The notes: a model not told the origin generated them from the sequence alone. Positions 12,285 to 24,111 are shown, counted from the stretch's first letter. The stretch: DNA of 30,479 nt from Paulinella micropora (GCA_009731375.1 BJOX01000068.1:159131-189609), one strand, 5' to 3'. Made by a program: numbers and translations.

Positions 12285-12351
<67 letters not shown>

Positions 12352-12402
12352 CAAATAGACAGATAGAAAGAAATAAACTTCGAACTCTTGATTCTCTATC
12401 AA

Positions 12403-12476
<74 letters not shown>
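12284..12476. repeat. Inverted pair of tetranucleotide arrays (GATA then TATC)
   Basis: About 75 bp of GATA, a ~45-bp spacer, then ~80 bp of TATC on the same strand, so the arrays are reverse complements of each other and could form a long hairpin. Confidence 0.9.
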
Positions 12477-12481
12477 CCAGT

Positions 12482-13007
12482 CAACGCAACAATTTCAGAA
12501 AGTACAACAATTCTAGACAAAACGTTGCTGAATAACAGCCAGTTACCCGCTTTCTTTTTTTCTTTATCTGTATGTTTGCTTGTTTGTTTGTTCGTTTTGC
12601 AGTGACAACTCTTTGGTCATCTTCGACAACACTATTTGTTTGTTTGTTTGTTTATTTGTTTGTTGTTATTGTTTTACCTATCTGTCTGGCCGCACCAGAT
12701 GCCTCTTCTTTTCCGCAACACGAATTTTTTTATCGGTCACCTCCACAAAATATGGTCAGGTTACCGATAAAACTACATATGCGGCGCCAAATTTGACGTG
12801 TTTTGCGGGCTCGCCGGCCCAGCTCACCCGCAAAATACGTCAAATTTGTGGCTAGCCGCATACTATACTTTTACACACGGCCCGGATTTTTTCGTGTTGC
12901 GGAAAAAAAGAGGCATCTGGTGCGGCCACAGACATCGGGTAACTCGCTGTTATTCAGGACCGTTTTTTCTGGAATTGTCGACTTTCTAAAATTGCCGCGT
13001 TGAAGGG
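12482..13007. mobile_element. Foldback element with long nested inverted repeats
   Basis: The outer arms start TCAACGC at the left and end GCGTTGA at the right. Inward they share TTTCAGAAAGT..ACAATTC, CTGAATAACAGC and AGTTACCCG, then GGCCGCACCAGATGCCTCTT and TTTCCGCAACACGAA, and the centre is the same hairpin core as 10326-10412. A TTTG/TTTGTTTG tract (about 12570-12665) is inserted only in the left arm. No transposase frame. This resembles a foldback or MITE DNA transposon; no target-site duplication was identified. Confidence 0.75.
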
Positions 13008-13361
13008 TATCAAATGAGCGGTGAAAAACTTTGGCCAAAAATGGCACGATAAATACGATGCTTTCGAGCCGCCATCGTCCGCAAAATCACCCACGTATGT
13101 TGAGGGGTGTAAATACTGAGTAGATAATTCGGAAGCTTTTGACATGAGACGTAGAAAGCTGCGCCCAGGATCGCCATAGATAGATAGATATATAGATAGA
13201 TAGATAGATAGATAGGTAGATAGGTAGGTATCTATCTACAGGTAGGTATCTTTCTATCTATATATGTATGTATGGCCTCCAACTCAGCAATAGAATCAAG
13301 ATTGACTTGAGAAAGTAGAGTCTTCAAAGTTGGAGCATTTAGCCGTTTGAATGTCTTACGA
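13008..13361. other. Single-copy DNA with a short GATA/GTAG array
   Basis: A minus frame covers 13145-12954, but part of it lies in the foldback element. A GATA/TAGG array occupies about 13176-13275. No supported gene. Confidence 0.4.
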
Positions 13362-13492
13362 GCATTATTCTACACCCCCCAGAATTCCGGGTTTCTGGTG
13401 CCACTTCCTGGCTTTGCTTCCTGAAAAGCCTGGCCTGTGGTGGCCACTTTTGCACCCAGAGCCCGGAAATCTGGGTGGTGTAGAACGGGCCT
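13362..13492. mobile_element. Small element with ~33-bp inverted ends
   Basis: TTCTACACCCCCCAGAATT..CCGGGTTTCTGG at the left is matched by CCCGGAAATCTGGGTGGTG..TAGAA at the right, about 130 bp end to end. The interior is GC-rich and non-coding. MITE-like; no TSD recognised. Confidence 0.55.
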
Positions 13493-13504
13493 AATAAGGA
13501 AAAG

Positions 13505-13650
13505 TGAAGAATTTCGGCCACCTCAAATTTTGGTAAAAAAATAACGTATCTTGCGGTTAAAGACTGGGGAAGAATTCCGGCCACCCAAAGTTTTGTGCAA
13601 AAACAACGTATTCTGCGGTGAAAAATTACTGGCCGAAATATTTTCTGGCC
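13505..13650. repeat. ~65-bp tandem duplication with inverted GGCCGAAAT motif
   Basis: GAATTYCGGCCACC..CAAA..TTTTG..AACGTAT..TGCGGT occurs twice, starting near 13507 and 13572, followed by two GGCCGAAAT half-sites in the same region. Confidence 0.6.
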
Positions 13651-13675
13651 GAAATTTTTCACCTGTCCTTAATAC

Positions 13676-13761
13676 CTTGGCTTTGGATCTCTTGCGCTTC
13701 CCACTCAGTCCCACGTCTGCGCGCAAATGCAGCAGCTTCAAGTAAGGAGCGCCGTACAGCC
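13676..13761 (-). CDS. Candidate internal exon, unknown product with basic tail
   Basis: On the minus strand a strong acceptor (TTCTTCTGCCCCCAG) precedes 86 open bases and a strong donor (CCAAG|GTATTAAG). The exon reads LYGAPYLKLLHLRADVGL and ends SGKRKRSKAK, a cluster of basic residues that could act as a nuclear localisation signal. It enters in phase 1 and leaves in phase 0, which is compatible with the WD40 exon at 10926 (phase 0), so it may be an upstream exon of that gene across a 2.75-kb intron; this is inference. Diverged fragments of it occur at 13882-13905, 14298-14320 and 14558-14582. Confidence 0.5.
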
Positions 13762-13779
13762 CTGGGGGCAGAAGAATGA

Positions 13780-13781
13780 AC

Positions 13782-13820
<39 letters not shown>

Positions 13821-13822
13821 GA
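13780..13822. repeat. GATA microsatellite
   Basis: About ten GATA units directly upstream (in minus sense) of the candidate exon's acceptor. Confidence 0.9.
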
Positions 13823-13918
13823 TAGACACATAGGCTAATAGCAACGAAATAATGATCAATAATGATAATGATAATAAGCTTGCCAAAAAGGGCAATGTCT
13901 GCACGAAACTGCACACAG

Positions 13919-14290
13919 TCCGACACGTAGACTGTATGCGAAATAAGATGAAATCATGATAATGATAAATCAGCTTGCCTGCCAGAGACGTAGACTGTAT
14001 GCGAAATAATGATGAAATCATGATAATGATACCAGACACGTAGACTACATGCGACATAAATGATGAATCATGATAATGATAACAGACACGTAGACTGTAT
14101 GCGAAATAATGATGAAATCATGATAATGATAACAGACACGTAGACTACATGCGAAATAAATGATAAATCATGATAATGATAAATACCAGAAACGTAATAT
14201 ATGCGAAATAAATGATGAATCAGGATAATGATAAATACCAGACACGTAGCTATGTTCGAAATAAATGATGAATCATGATAATGATAAATA
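13919..14290. repeat. ~50-bp minisatellite, about seven copies
   Basis: The unit contains ACACGTAGACT..ATGCGAAATAA..TGATGAA plus ATCATGATAATGATAA. Copies begin near 13921, 13986, 14034, 14085, 14136, 14190 and 14247, so spacing varies from 48 to 65 bp. On the minus strand it is flanked by two exon-like fragments reading RADIALFGKL and YADVGFISQR, both resembling RADVGLSGKR of the 13676-13761 exon. Confidence 0.75.
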
Positions 14291-14315
14291 CGCTGGCTAA
14301 TAAAGCCAACATCTG

Positions 14316-14360
14316 CATAGATTGATGGATAGATAAATAGATAGATAGATAGATAGATAT

Positions 14361-14422
<62 letters not shown>

Positions 14423-14556
14423 GGATAGATAGATAGATGGATGGATAGATAGATAGATAGATGGATAGATAGATAGATAGATGGATAGATAGATAGATAG
14501 ATAGATGGATGGATAGATAGATAGATAGATAGAAGATAGATAGATAGATAGATAGA
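14316..14556. repeat. GATA microsatellite with GATG variants
   Basis: About 240 bp. On the minus strand it separates two halves resembling the 13676-13761 exon (TACTTGAAGCTGATGCATGC on one side, GCAGATGTTGGC on the other). Confidence 0.95.
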
Positions 14557-14577
14557 ACGCATGCATCAGCTTCAAGT

Positions 14578-14830
14578 ACATACATACATACATACACACA
14601 TACATACATACATACACACATACATGCATACATACATACATACATACATACACATACATACACATAACACATACATAAATACATACACACATACATACAT
14701 ACATACATACTATGCTAGGACTGGATACCCTGGCATTGGCGAGTTCACAGCGCGATACACATACATACATACATACATACATACATACATACATACATAC
14801 ATACATACATTACATACATTACATACATAA
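14578..14830. repeat. CATA microsatellite with a 50-bp single-copy island
   Basis: CATA units interrupted at about 14710-14757 by non-repetitive DNA. On the minus strand the island reads CELANARVSSPSI and ends at a GTATGT donor, so it could be a micro-exon. The acceptor is unclear. Confidence 0.7.
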
Positions 14831-14839
14831 GGACTGCCG

Positions 14840-16190
14840 TATAGGCCTATGTCCAGATAATCATAATGTAACAATATTATTTAACAGATAATGATAATAA
14901 CACTATAATTTAAACATAACAATATAATTTAACAGATAATGATAATAACAATATAATTTAACAGATAATTACAATAACCATATAATTTAACAGATAATTA
15001 TAATAACAATATAATTTAATATAATAACAATATAATGTAACAGATAATGATGATAACCTTATAATGATCTGTTACATTATAATAATTTAAGAGATAATGA
15101 TAATAACACTATAATGTAACAGATAATTATATTGTTATTATCATTATCTTATATTGATTATCATTATCTGTTAAATTATATCGTTATTATCATTATCTGT
15201 TAAATTATATCGTTATAATTTAACATATAAATAATAACCATATAATTTAACATAATGATAATAACAATATAATTTAAACAGATAATTATAATAACAAAAT
15301 ATAATTCAACAGATAATGATAATAACAATAATTCAACAGATAATGATAATAACCATATAATTTGACAGATAATAATAATAACAATATAATTTAACAGATA
15401 ATGACAATAACTATATATTTTAACAGATAATGATAATTACAATATAATTTAGATAAGGATAATAACCATTTAATTTCCATAATAACAATAGTACTTAACA
15501 GATAATGATAATAACAATATTATTTAACAGATAACCATAATAACAATATAATGTAACAGATAATGATAATAACAATATAATTTAACAGATAATGATAATA
15601 ACAACATAATGTAAAAGATAATGATAATAACAATATAATTTAACAGATAATGATAATAACAACATAATTTAACAGATAATGATAATAACAATATAATTTA
15701 ACAAATAATGATAATAACAACATAATTTAACAGATAACAATATAATTTAACAGATAATGACAATAACAATATAATTTAAAAGATAATCATAATAACAACA
15801 TAATTTAACAGATAATAATAACAATATAATTTAACACATAATGACAATAGCAATACAATTGACAGATAATGATAAAAACGATATAATTTAACAGATAATG
15901 ATAATAACAATATAATTTAACAAATAACGATAATAACAATACAATTTAATAGATAATGATAATAACAATGTAATTTAACAGATAATGATAATAACAATAT
16001 AATTTAACAGATAATGATCATAAGAATATAATTTAACAGATAACGATAATAACAATATAATTTAATAGATAATGATGATAACCATATAATGATAATTATA
16101 ATAACAATATAATGTCAGAGATAATGACAAGAAAAATATAATATAACAGATCATGATAATAAAAATATAATTTAAATCATAAGTATATAC
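14840..16190. repeat. 29-bp AT-rich minisatellite, roughly 40-45 copies
   Basis: Consensus close to TTTAACAGATAATGATAATA plus ACAATATAA. Units vary by small deletions. A block around 15066-15215 carries units in the reverse orientation (TTATCATTATCTGTTAAATT), so the array contains a large internal palindrome. No spacers of constant length and no reading frame. Confidence 0.9.
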
Positions 16191-16217
16191 CTAGGCATTG
16201 TGACAAGCATGATCATA

Positions 16218-16464
<247 letters not shown>

Positions 16465-18061
16465 GTAGGGGCTGCGCCAACACCTGAAAGGATCGTTTAC
16501 CGGTGCGCTTCGCGCACCAAACCCCGCCAGCCCCACTTCTTATCACTTTTTGGAGGGCCCCCCCGACCCCCCCCCCCCCCCCCCCCCCCCCCCNNNNNNN
16601 NNNCCCCTTTCCCTTCGACAGGGTACGTTGAATTGCCGGAGGTGCCGCAAAGGGAGCCTGGTGGCAAAAAACCTCAATTTTCAGGTGTGGGTGCCACCCG
16701 CGACCAGAACGGGTACGTACAATCGCAGGGCTCCCCCGGAGCCCCCCCTTTCCCTTCGACAGGGTACGTTGAATTGCCGGAGGTGCCGCAAAGGGCGCCT
16801 GGTGGCGAAAAAACCTCAATTTTCAGGTGTGGGTGCCACCCGCGACCAGAACGGGTACGTACAATCACAGGGCTTGGGTCCCCGGAGGAGAGATCCCCGG
16901 ACCCCCCCTTTCTCTTCGACAGGGTACGTTGAATTGCCGGAGGTGCCGCAAACGGCGCCTGGTGGCAAAAAACCTCAACTTTCAGATGTGGGTGCCACCC
17001 GCGACAGAACGGGTACGCACAATCACAGGGCTGGGGTTCCCGGGGGGAGAGCCCCCCGGACCCCCCTTTCTCTTCGACAGGGTACGTTGAATTGCCGGAG
17101 TGCCGCAAAGGGCGCCTGGTGGCAAAAAACCTCAACTTTCAGGTGTGGGTGCCACCCGCGACCATAACGGGTACGTACAATCACAGGGCTGGGGTTCCCG
17201 GGGGGAGGGCCCCCCGGACTCCCCCTGCCCCGTCGACAGGGTACGTTCCATTGCCGGAGGCACCGGCAAGTACTGCCAAAAAACAAGGTAATTTGGCATT
17301 CAGGTCACTCCCCTAACACAAATATTTGCGTGAATTCCAAAAAAATCATACCAGCATCAAAGTCGAGTCTGGGGCTAGCCACCCTGCCGATATAAGCTCC
17401 CAACTCCTCCTGGTTTCCACAAACCATGATTTATTCCGATGGGGGGAGCAAAAAAAGCCCCAAAAAACAAGGAATTTTGGTATTCAGGACACTCCCCTAA
17501 CGCAAATATTTGCGTGAATTTCAAAAAAATATACCAGCATCAACATCGAGTCTGGGGCTAGCTACCTTCGCCAAGGACGTGAGGAGTAGGAGTTCACCCA
17601 AGTCATCGCCATCCCACAGTTGTATGTGCTCAGTGGAAGAGAACAGCAGAATAGAAGCATCTGATGGTAGATGATGTTTGTAGATCATTACAGGCTCAGG
17701 CTAGCATTTCTATCATTCGAAGTGCTAGCAACAAGAAAAACAAAGGAGTATAGACCTGCCAATATGAGCTCCGAACTCCTGATTCACACAAACCATGATT
17801 TATTCCGACAGGGGGTGCAAAAATAGGCCAAAAAAAGGAATTTTGGCATTCAGGACACTGCCCTAACGCAAATATTTGCGTGAATTCCAAAAAAATAATA
17901 TCAGATCAAAACCGAGTCTGGGGCTAGCCACCCTGCAAATATGAGCTCCCAAATCCTCCTCGTTCCCACAAACCATGATTTATTCCGACAGGGGTGCCGA
18001 TTTGGGGGGGGGGGGGGGGGGGGGGGGGGGAAAAAAATTTTTTTTTTTCCCCCCCCCCCCA
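16465..18061 (-). repeat. Composite repeat R4, copy E1
   Basis: Plus-strand order: TAGGGGCTGCGCCAACACC; a hairpin GGTGCG-CTTCG-CGCACC (16502-16518); GC-rich A units (anchors GGGTACGTT at 16621, 16762, 16922, 17080, 17239); then AT-richer B units (GGCATTCAGG..AAATATTTGCGT..GGGGCTAGCC..CATGATTTATTCCG); ending in a G run at 18003. Positions about 17575-17755 are single-copy DNA interrupting the B units. With the AAT array at its left, the element reads on the minus strand as ending in an ATT tail. Minus and plus frames are open because the repeat is GC-rich, not because it is a gene. Confidence 0.8.
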
Positions 18062-18071
18062 NNNNNNNNNN

Positions 18072-19317
18072 CACTTTTTGGAGCCCCCCCCCACCGCCCC
18101 CTTTCCCTTCGACAGGGTACGTTGAATCGCCGGAGGTGCCGCAAAGAGCGCCAAGTGGCAAAAAACCTCAATTTTCAGGTGTGGATGCCACCCGCGACCA
18201 GAACGGGTACGGACAATCGCAGGGCTCCCCCGGACCGCCCCTTTCCCTTCGACAGGGTACGTTGCATTGCCGGAGGTGCCGCAAAGGGCGCCTGGTGGCA
18301 AAAAAACCTCAATTTTCAGGTGTGGGTGCCACCCGCGACCAGAACGGGTACGTACAATCACAGGGCTTGCCCGGGGGCAGAGCCCCCCGGACCCCCCCCT
18401 TTCTCTTCGACAGGGTACGTTGCATTGCCGGAGGTGCCGCAAAAAGCGCCTGGTGGCAAAAAACCTCAATTTTCAGGTGTGGGTGCCACCCGCGACCAGA
18501 ACGGGTACGTGCAATCGCAGGGCTCCACCGGACCCCCCTTTCCCTTCAGGGTACGTTGAATTGCCGGAGGTGCCGCAAAGGGCGCCTGGTGGCAAAAAAC
18601 CTCAATTTTCAGGTGTGGGTGCCACCCGCGACCAAAGCGGGTACGTACTCACAGGGGTTGGGTTCCCGGGAAAAGTGCCCCCCGGACCCCCCCCTGCGTC
18701 GTCGACAGGGTACGTTGAATTGCCGGAGGCACCGGCAAACACTGCCAAAAAACAAAGAATTTTGGCATTCAGGACACCCCCCTAACGCAAATATTTGCGT
18801 GAATTCCAAAAAAAGTATACCAGCATCAAGATCGAGTCTGGGGCTAGCCACCCTGCCAATATGAGCTCCCAACTCCTCCTGGTTCCCACAAACCATGATT
18901 TATTCCGATGGGAGAGCAGAAAATAGGCTAAAAAAAACAAGGAATTTTGCCATTCAGGACACTCCCCTAACGCAAATATTTGCGTGAATTCCAAAAAAAG
19001 TATATCAGCATCAACATCGAGTCTGGGGCTAGCCCACCTGCCAATATGAGCTCCCAAACTCCTGGTTCACACAAACCATGATTTATTCCGACAGGGGTGC
19101 GAAAAAAATAAAGGAATTTCGGCATTCAGGACACTCTCCTAACGCAAATATTTGCGTGAATTCCAAACAAAGTACATCAACATCAACATCGAGTCTGGGG
19201 CTAGCCACCCTGCAAATATGAGCTCCCAACTCCTCCTGGTTCCGACAAACCATGATTTATTCCGACAGGGGTGCGGAAATGCTGGGGTGGACGGGGGGGG
19301 GGGGGGGGGGGGGGGGG
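18072..19317 (-). repeat. Composite repeat R4, copy E2
   Basis: Five A units (anchors 18115, 18255, 18413, 18549, 18708) followed by three B units (palindrome starts 18785, 18970, 19142), ending GTGCGGAAATGCTGGGGTGG and a G run before a gap. A-unit lengths alternate between ~137-141 bp and ~158-160 bp, depending on an extra GC-rich stretch (GGTTCCCGGG). B units are 185 then 172 bp apart. Confidence 0.85.
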
Positions 19318-20038
19318 NNNNNNNNNNNNNNNNNNNNNNNNNNNNNNNNNNNNNNNNNNNNNNNNNNNNNNNNNNNNNNNNNNNNNNNNNNNNNNNNNNN
19401 NNNNNNNNNNNNNNNNNNNNNNNNNNNNNNNNNNNNNNNNNNNNNNNNNNNNNNNNNNNNNNNNNNNNNNNNNNNNNNNNNNNNNNNNNNNNNNNNNNNN
19501 NNNNNNNNNNNNNNNNNNNNNNNNNNNNNNNNNNNNNNNNNNNNNNNNNNNNNNNNNNNNNNNNNNNNNNNNNNNNNNNNNNNNNNNNNNNNNNNNNNNN
19601 NNNNNNNNNNNNNNNNNNNNNNNNNNNNNNNNNNNNNNNNNNNNNNNNNNNNNNNNNNNNNNNNNNNNNNNNNNNNNNNNNNNNNNNNNNNNNNNNNNNN
19701 NNNNNNNNNNNNNNNNNNNNNNNNNNNNNNNNNNNNNNNNNNNNNNNNNNNNNNNNNNNNNNNNNNNNNNNNNNNNNNNNNNNNNNNNNNNNNNNNNNNN
19801 NNNNNNNNNNNNNNNNNNNNNNNNNNNNNNNNNNNNNNNNNNNNNNNNNNNNNNNNNNNNNNNNNNNNNNNNNNNNNNNNNNNNNNNNNNNNNNNNNNNN
19901 NNNNNNNNNNNNNNNNNNNNNNNNNNNNNNNNNNNNNNNNNNNNNNNNNNNNNNNNNNNNNNNNNNNNNNNNNNNNNNNNNNNNNNNNNNNNNNNNNNNN
20001 NNNNNNNNNNNNNNNNNNNNNNNNNNNNNNNNNNNNNN
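19318..20038. other. Assembly gap (N)
   Basis: 721 N between the end of R4 copy E2 and a CATA array. Confidence 1.
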
Positions 20039-20228
20039 CATACATACATACATACATACATACATACATACATACATACATACATACATGCATGCATGCA
20101 TGAATACATACATACATACATGCATACATACATACATACATACATACATACGTACGTACGTACGTACATACATACATACGTACGTACGTACATACATACA
20201 TACATACATACATACATACATACATACA

Positions 20229-20261
<33 letters not shown>

Positions 20262-20268
20262 GCATACA

Positions 20269-20304
<36 letters not shown>

Positions 20305-20337
20305 TATGTATATATATATACATATATATATATAATG

Positions 20338-20389
<52 letters not shown>

Positions 20390-20394
20390 TAATG

Positions 20395-20448
<54 letters not shown>

Positions 20449-20967
20449 TATTATAATATATATATATATACACATACACATACATACATACATACATAAC
20501 ATTACCTAACATTACATAACATTACATACATACATACATAACATTACATAACATTACCTAACATTACATAACATTACATTACATTACATTACATTACATT
20601 ACATTACATTACATTACATTACATTACATTACATACATAATATATACATACATATATACATACATATATACCTACATACATACATACATACATACATACA
20701 TACATAAATACATACATACATAAATACATACATACATAAATACATACATACATTCATACATACATACATACATACATACATACGTACGTACATACGTACG
20801 TACGTACGTACGTAAGTACGTACGTACATACATACATACATACATACATACATACATACATACATACACATGTACATACAAACGTACATACGTACGTACA
20901 TACATACATACATACTACATACATACATTCATACATATATACATACATTCATACATACATACAATAT

Positions 20968-21000
<33 letters not shown>

Positions 21001-21755
21001 ATATATATTTATACATACATACGTACATACATACACACGTACATACAAACGTACATACGTACGTACATACGTACAATACATACTACATACATACATACAT
21101 ACATACATACATACATACATGCATACATACATTCATACATACAATATTATATATATATGTAGATATATATGTATATATATATATGTACATACATACATAC
21201 ATACATACATACATACATACATACATACACACCACATACATACATACATACATACATACATACATACATACACACACACATACATGAATACATACATACA
21301 TGAATACATACATACATACATACATACATACATACATACATACATACAAACGTACACACATACACACATACATACATACATACATACATACATACAGACA
21401 CACACACACATACATACATACATACATACATGCATACATACATACATACATACATACATACTTGTGGGGGGTTGTCTGAAGTCGCTGGGATCATACAAGC
21501 TGTATCTACATACATACATACATACATACATACATACATACATACATACATACATAACATACATACATACATACATACATACATACATACATACATACAT
21601 ACATACATGCATATATACATACATACATATATATACATACATACATACATACATACATACATACATACATACATACACACATACTAGACATACATACTAT
21701 ACATACATACATACATACATACATACATACATACATGCATGCATACACACACACA

Positions 21756-21789
<34 letters not shown>

Positions 21790-21815
21790 CATACATACAT
21801 ACATACATAAGTATC
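20039..21815. repeat. CATA array with CGTA, TA, AAT and ACATT sub-arrays
   Basis: Nearly 1.8 kb of tetranucleotide repeat including TACGTACGTA palindromic patches, TA runs, an AAT block (20338-20450) and an ACATT pentanucleotide block (20500-20630). A ~170-bp unit with CAAACGTACATACGTACG and AATATTATATA is duplicated near 20878 and 21047. Long open frames (up to 316 codons, HTYI or YVCM) are artefacts. Confidence 0.95.
21462..21508 (-). other. Single-copy island in the CATA array, possible micro-exon
   Basis: On the minus strand a potential acceptor (GTAGATACAG) precedes ~38 bases reading LYDPSDFRQPPT in one frame, followed by a consensus GTATGT donor formed by the flanking array. This matches the exon-in-microsatellite pattern of the WD40 gene, but the parent gene cannot be assigned. 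Confidence 0.3.
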
Positions 21816-23146
21816 TATGATGATTGATCTACCTACCTACCTATCATGAGCATTGATGATTGATCTAACCTACCTAGCCATGATGAGCAGCTATGATTGA
21901 TCTACCTACCTACCTATCATGAGCAGTGATGATTGATCTACCTACCTACCTATCATGAGCAGTGATGATTGATCTACCTACCTACCTACTATCATGAGCA
22001 GCTATGATTGATCTACCTACCTATCATGAGCAGCTAGGATTGATCTACCTACCTACCTACCTATCATGAGCAGTGATGATTGATCTACCTACCTACCTAT
22101 CATGAGCAGCTATGATGATTGATCTACCTACCTACCTATCATGAGCAGCTATGATTCCTACCTATCATGAGCAGTGATGATTGATCTACCTACCTACCTA
22201 TCATGAGCAGTTATGATGATTGATCTACCTACCTACCTATCATGAGCAGCTATGATTGATCTACCTACCTACCTATCATGAGCAGTGATGATTGATCTAC
22301 CTACCTATCATGAGCAGCTATGATGATTGATCTACCTACCTACCTATCATGAGCAGCTATGATTGATCTACCTACCTACCTATCATGAGCAGCTATGATT
22401 GATCTACCTACCTACCTATCAGGAGCAGCTATGATGATTGATCTACCTACCTACCTATCATGAGCAGCTATGATTGATCTACCTACCTACCTATCATGAG
22501 CAGTGATGATTGATCTACCTACCTATCATGAGCAGCTATGATGATTGATCTACCTACCTACCTATCATGAGCAGCTATGATTGATCTACCTACCTACCTA
22601 TCATGAGCAGTGATGATTGATCTACCTGCCTACCTATCATTAGCAGTGATGATTGATCTACCTACCTACCTATCATGAGAGCAGTGATGATTGATCTACC
22701 TACCTACCTATCATGAGCAGCTATGATTGATCTACCTACCTACCTATCATGAGCAGCTATGATTGATCTACCTACATACCTATCATGAGCAGCTATGATT
22801 GATCTACCTACCTACCTATCATTAGCAGCTATGATTGATCTACCTACCTACCTATCATGAGCAGCTATGATTGATCTACCTACCTACCTATCATGAGCAG
22901 TGATGATTGATCTACCTACCTACCTATCATGAGCAGCTATGATTGATCTACCTACCTACCTATCATGAGTGATGATTGATCTACCTACCTACCTATCATG
23001 AGCAGCTATGATTGATCTACCTACCTACCTATCATGAGCAGTGATGATTGATCTACCTACCTACCTATCATGAGCAGTCATGATTGATCTACCTACCTAT
23101 CATGAACAGCTATGATTGATCTACCTACCTACCTATCATGAGCAGT
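21816..23146. repeat. ~35-42-bp minisatellite, over 30 copies
   Basis: The unit is ATTGATCTACC(TACC)n TATCATGAGCAG, followed by either CTATG or TGATG. Length differences come from the number of TACC repeats and from TGA insertions. Positions 23147-23402 after it are single-copy, with no gene I can support. Confidence 0.95.
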
Positions 23147-23402
23147 TATGGATGCCAGTCTGTTTAAAAGGACATACAAACACATCTATCTGACTAAGAA
23201 TCACAGATGTGTTTGTGTGTATATAAGTCTGTGGATTTCTGTCTATCTGTCTTGTTTGATCTACTTCGAGACGGGGATATTACTTGCCTGTCATATTCAT
23301 AGTATGTATTCTGTCTGTATGTTGCACGTAGCTTCTTACTTACTTACTTACATGCATGCATGCATGCAAGCACATCCGACTATCCAAGATTGATCTGAGC
23401 TT

Positions 23403-24030
23403 TCTCCCATCAATAGCGCTGTCAAACAGTTTCTGAAGGCTATCCTTCAAAAGTTCAAAACAAAGGCTCTTTTCCTATCAACATAGCGCTGTCAAAGGTT
23501 TTTGAAGACATCTTTTGAAAGTTCAAAACAAGGGATCTTTTCCTATCAATATAGCGCTGTCAAAAGCTTTCTGAAGGCATCGCTTGAAACGTCAAAACAA
23601 GGGATCTTTTCCCTATCAATATAGCGCTGTCAAAAGCTTTCTGAAGACATCGTTTGAAACGTCAAAACAATTTCTCCTTTCTGATTCACATAGCGCTGTG
23701 AAAAGCTTTCGGAAGACATCCTTCAAAAGTTCAAAACAAAGGCTCTTTTCCTATCAATTTAGCGCTGTCAAAGGTTTTTGAAGACATCGTTTGAAACGTC
23801 AAAACAAAGGATCTTTTCCTATCAATATAGCGCTGTCAAAAGCTTTCTGAAGACATCGTTTGAAACGTCAAAACAAGGGATCTTTTCCCTATCAATATAG
23901 CGCTGTCAAACAGTTTTTGAAGGCATCGTTTGAAACGTCAAAACAATTTCTTCTTTCTGATTCATATAGCGCTGTCAAAAGCTTTCTGAAGGCGTCGCGT
24001 GAAAGACCAGAACAATTGTTTTCGAATGAC
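23403..24030 (+). repeat. 69/70-bp tandem repeat, about nine copies, partly open in frame
   Basis: The unit runs ATAGCGCTGTCAAAAGCTTT, CTGAAGACATCGTTTGAAAC, GTCAAAACAAGGGATCTTTT, CCTATCAAT. Because 69 is divisible by three, consecutive units encode a 23-residue peptide repeat (YSAVKSFLKTSFETSKQ...). One-base differences (CC versus CCC in TTTTCCCTATC) shift the frame, so no single frame spans the array; the longest open stretches are 23584-23781 and from 23860. It could be a repeat-protein exon that has decayed, or a chance open minisatellite. Confidence 0.75.
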
Positions 24031-24057
24031 TGGCTCAGTATTGTTGTATCTATAACT

Positions 24058-24058
24058 A

Positions 24059-24111
<53 letters not shown>

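Noticed and set aside
12580-12855. Plus-strand frames with CLFVCLFVC runs near 12572-12855
   Set aside because: They are a translation of the TTTG tract and foldback arms, with no independent support.
14840-16190. CRISPR-like array (29-bp repeats)
   Set aside because: There are no unique spacers, the unit itself varies, and the context is eukaryotic. It is a minisatellite.
19139-20512. Very long frames across 19318-20038, 24406-25267, 27141-27797 and 29314-29655
   Set aside because: They consist mostly of N.
20870-21820. Open frame of 316 codons (HTYI repeats), and similar frames of 100-460 codons in the CATA, TATG, GATA and AAT arrays
   Set aside because: The repeat unit has no stop in any frame. 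There is no complex sequence, no start context and no splice structure.
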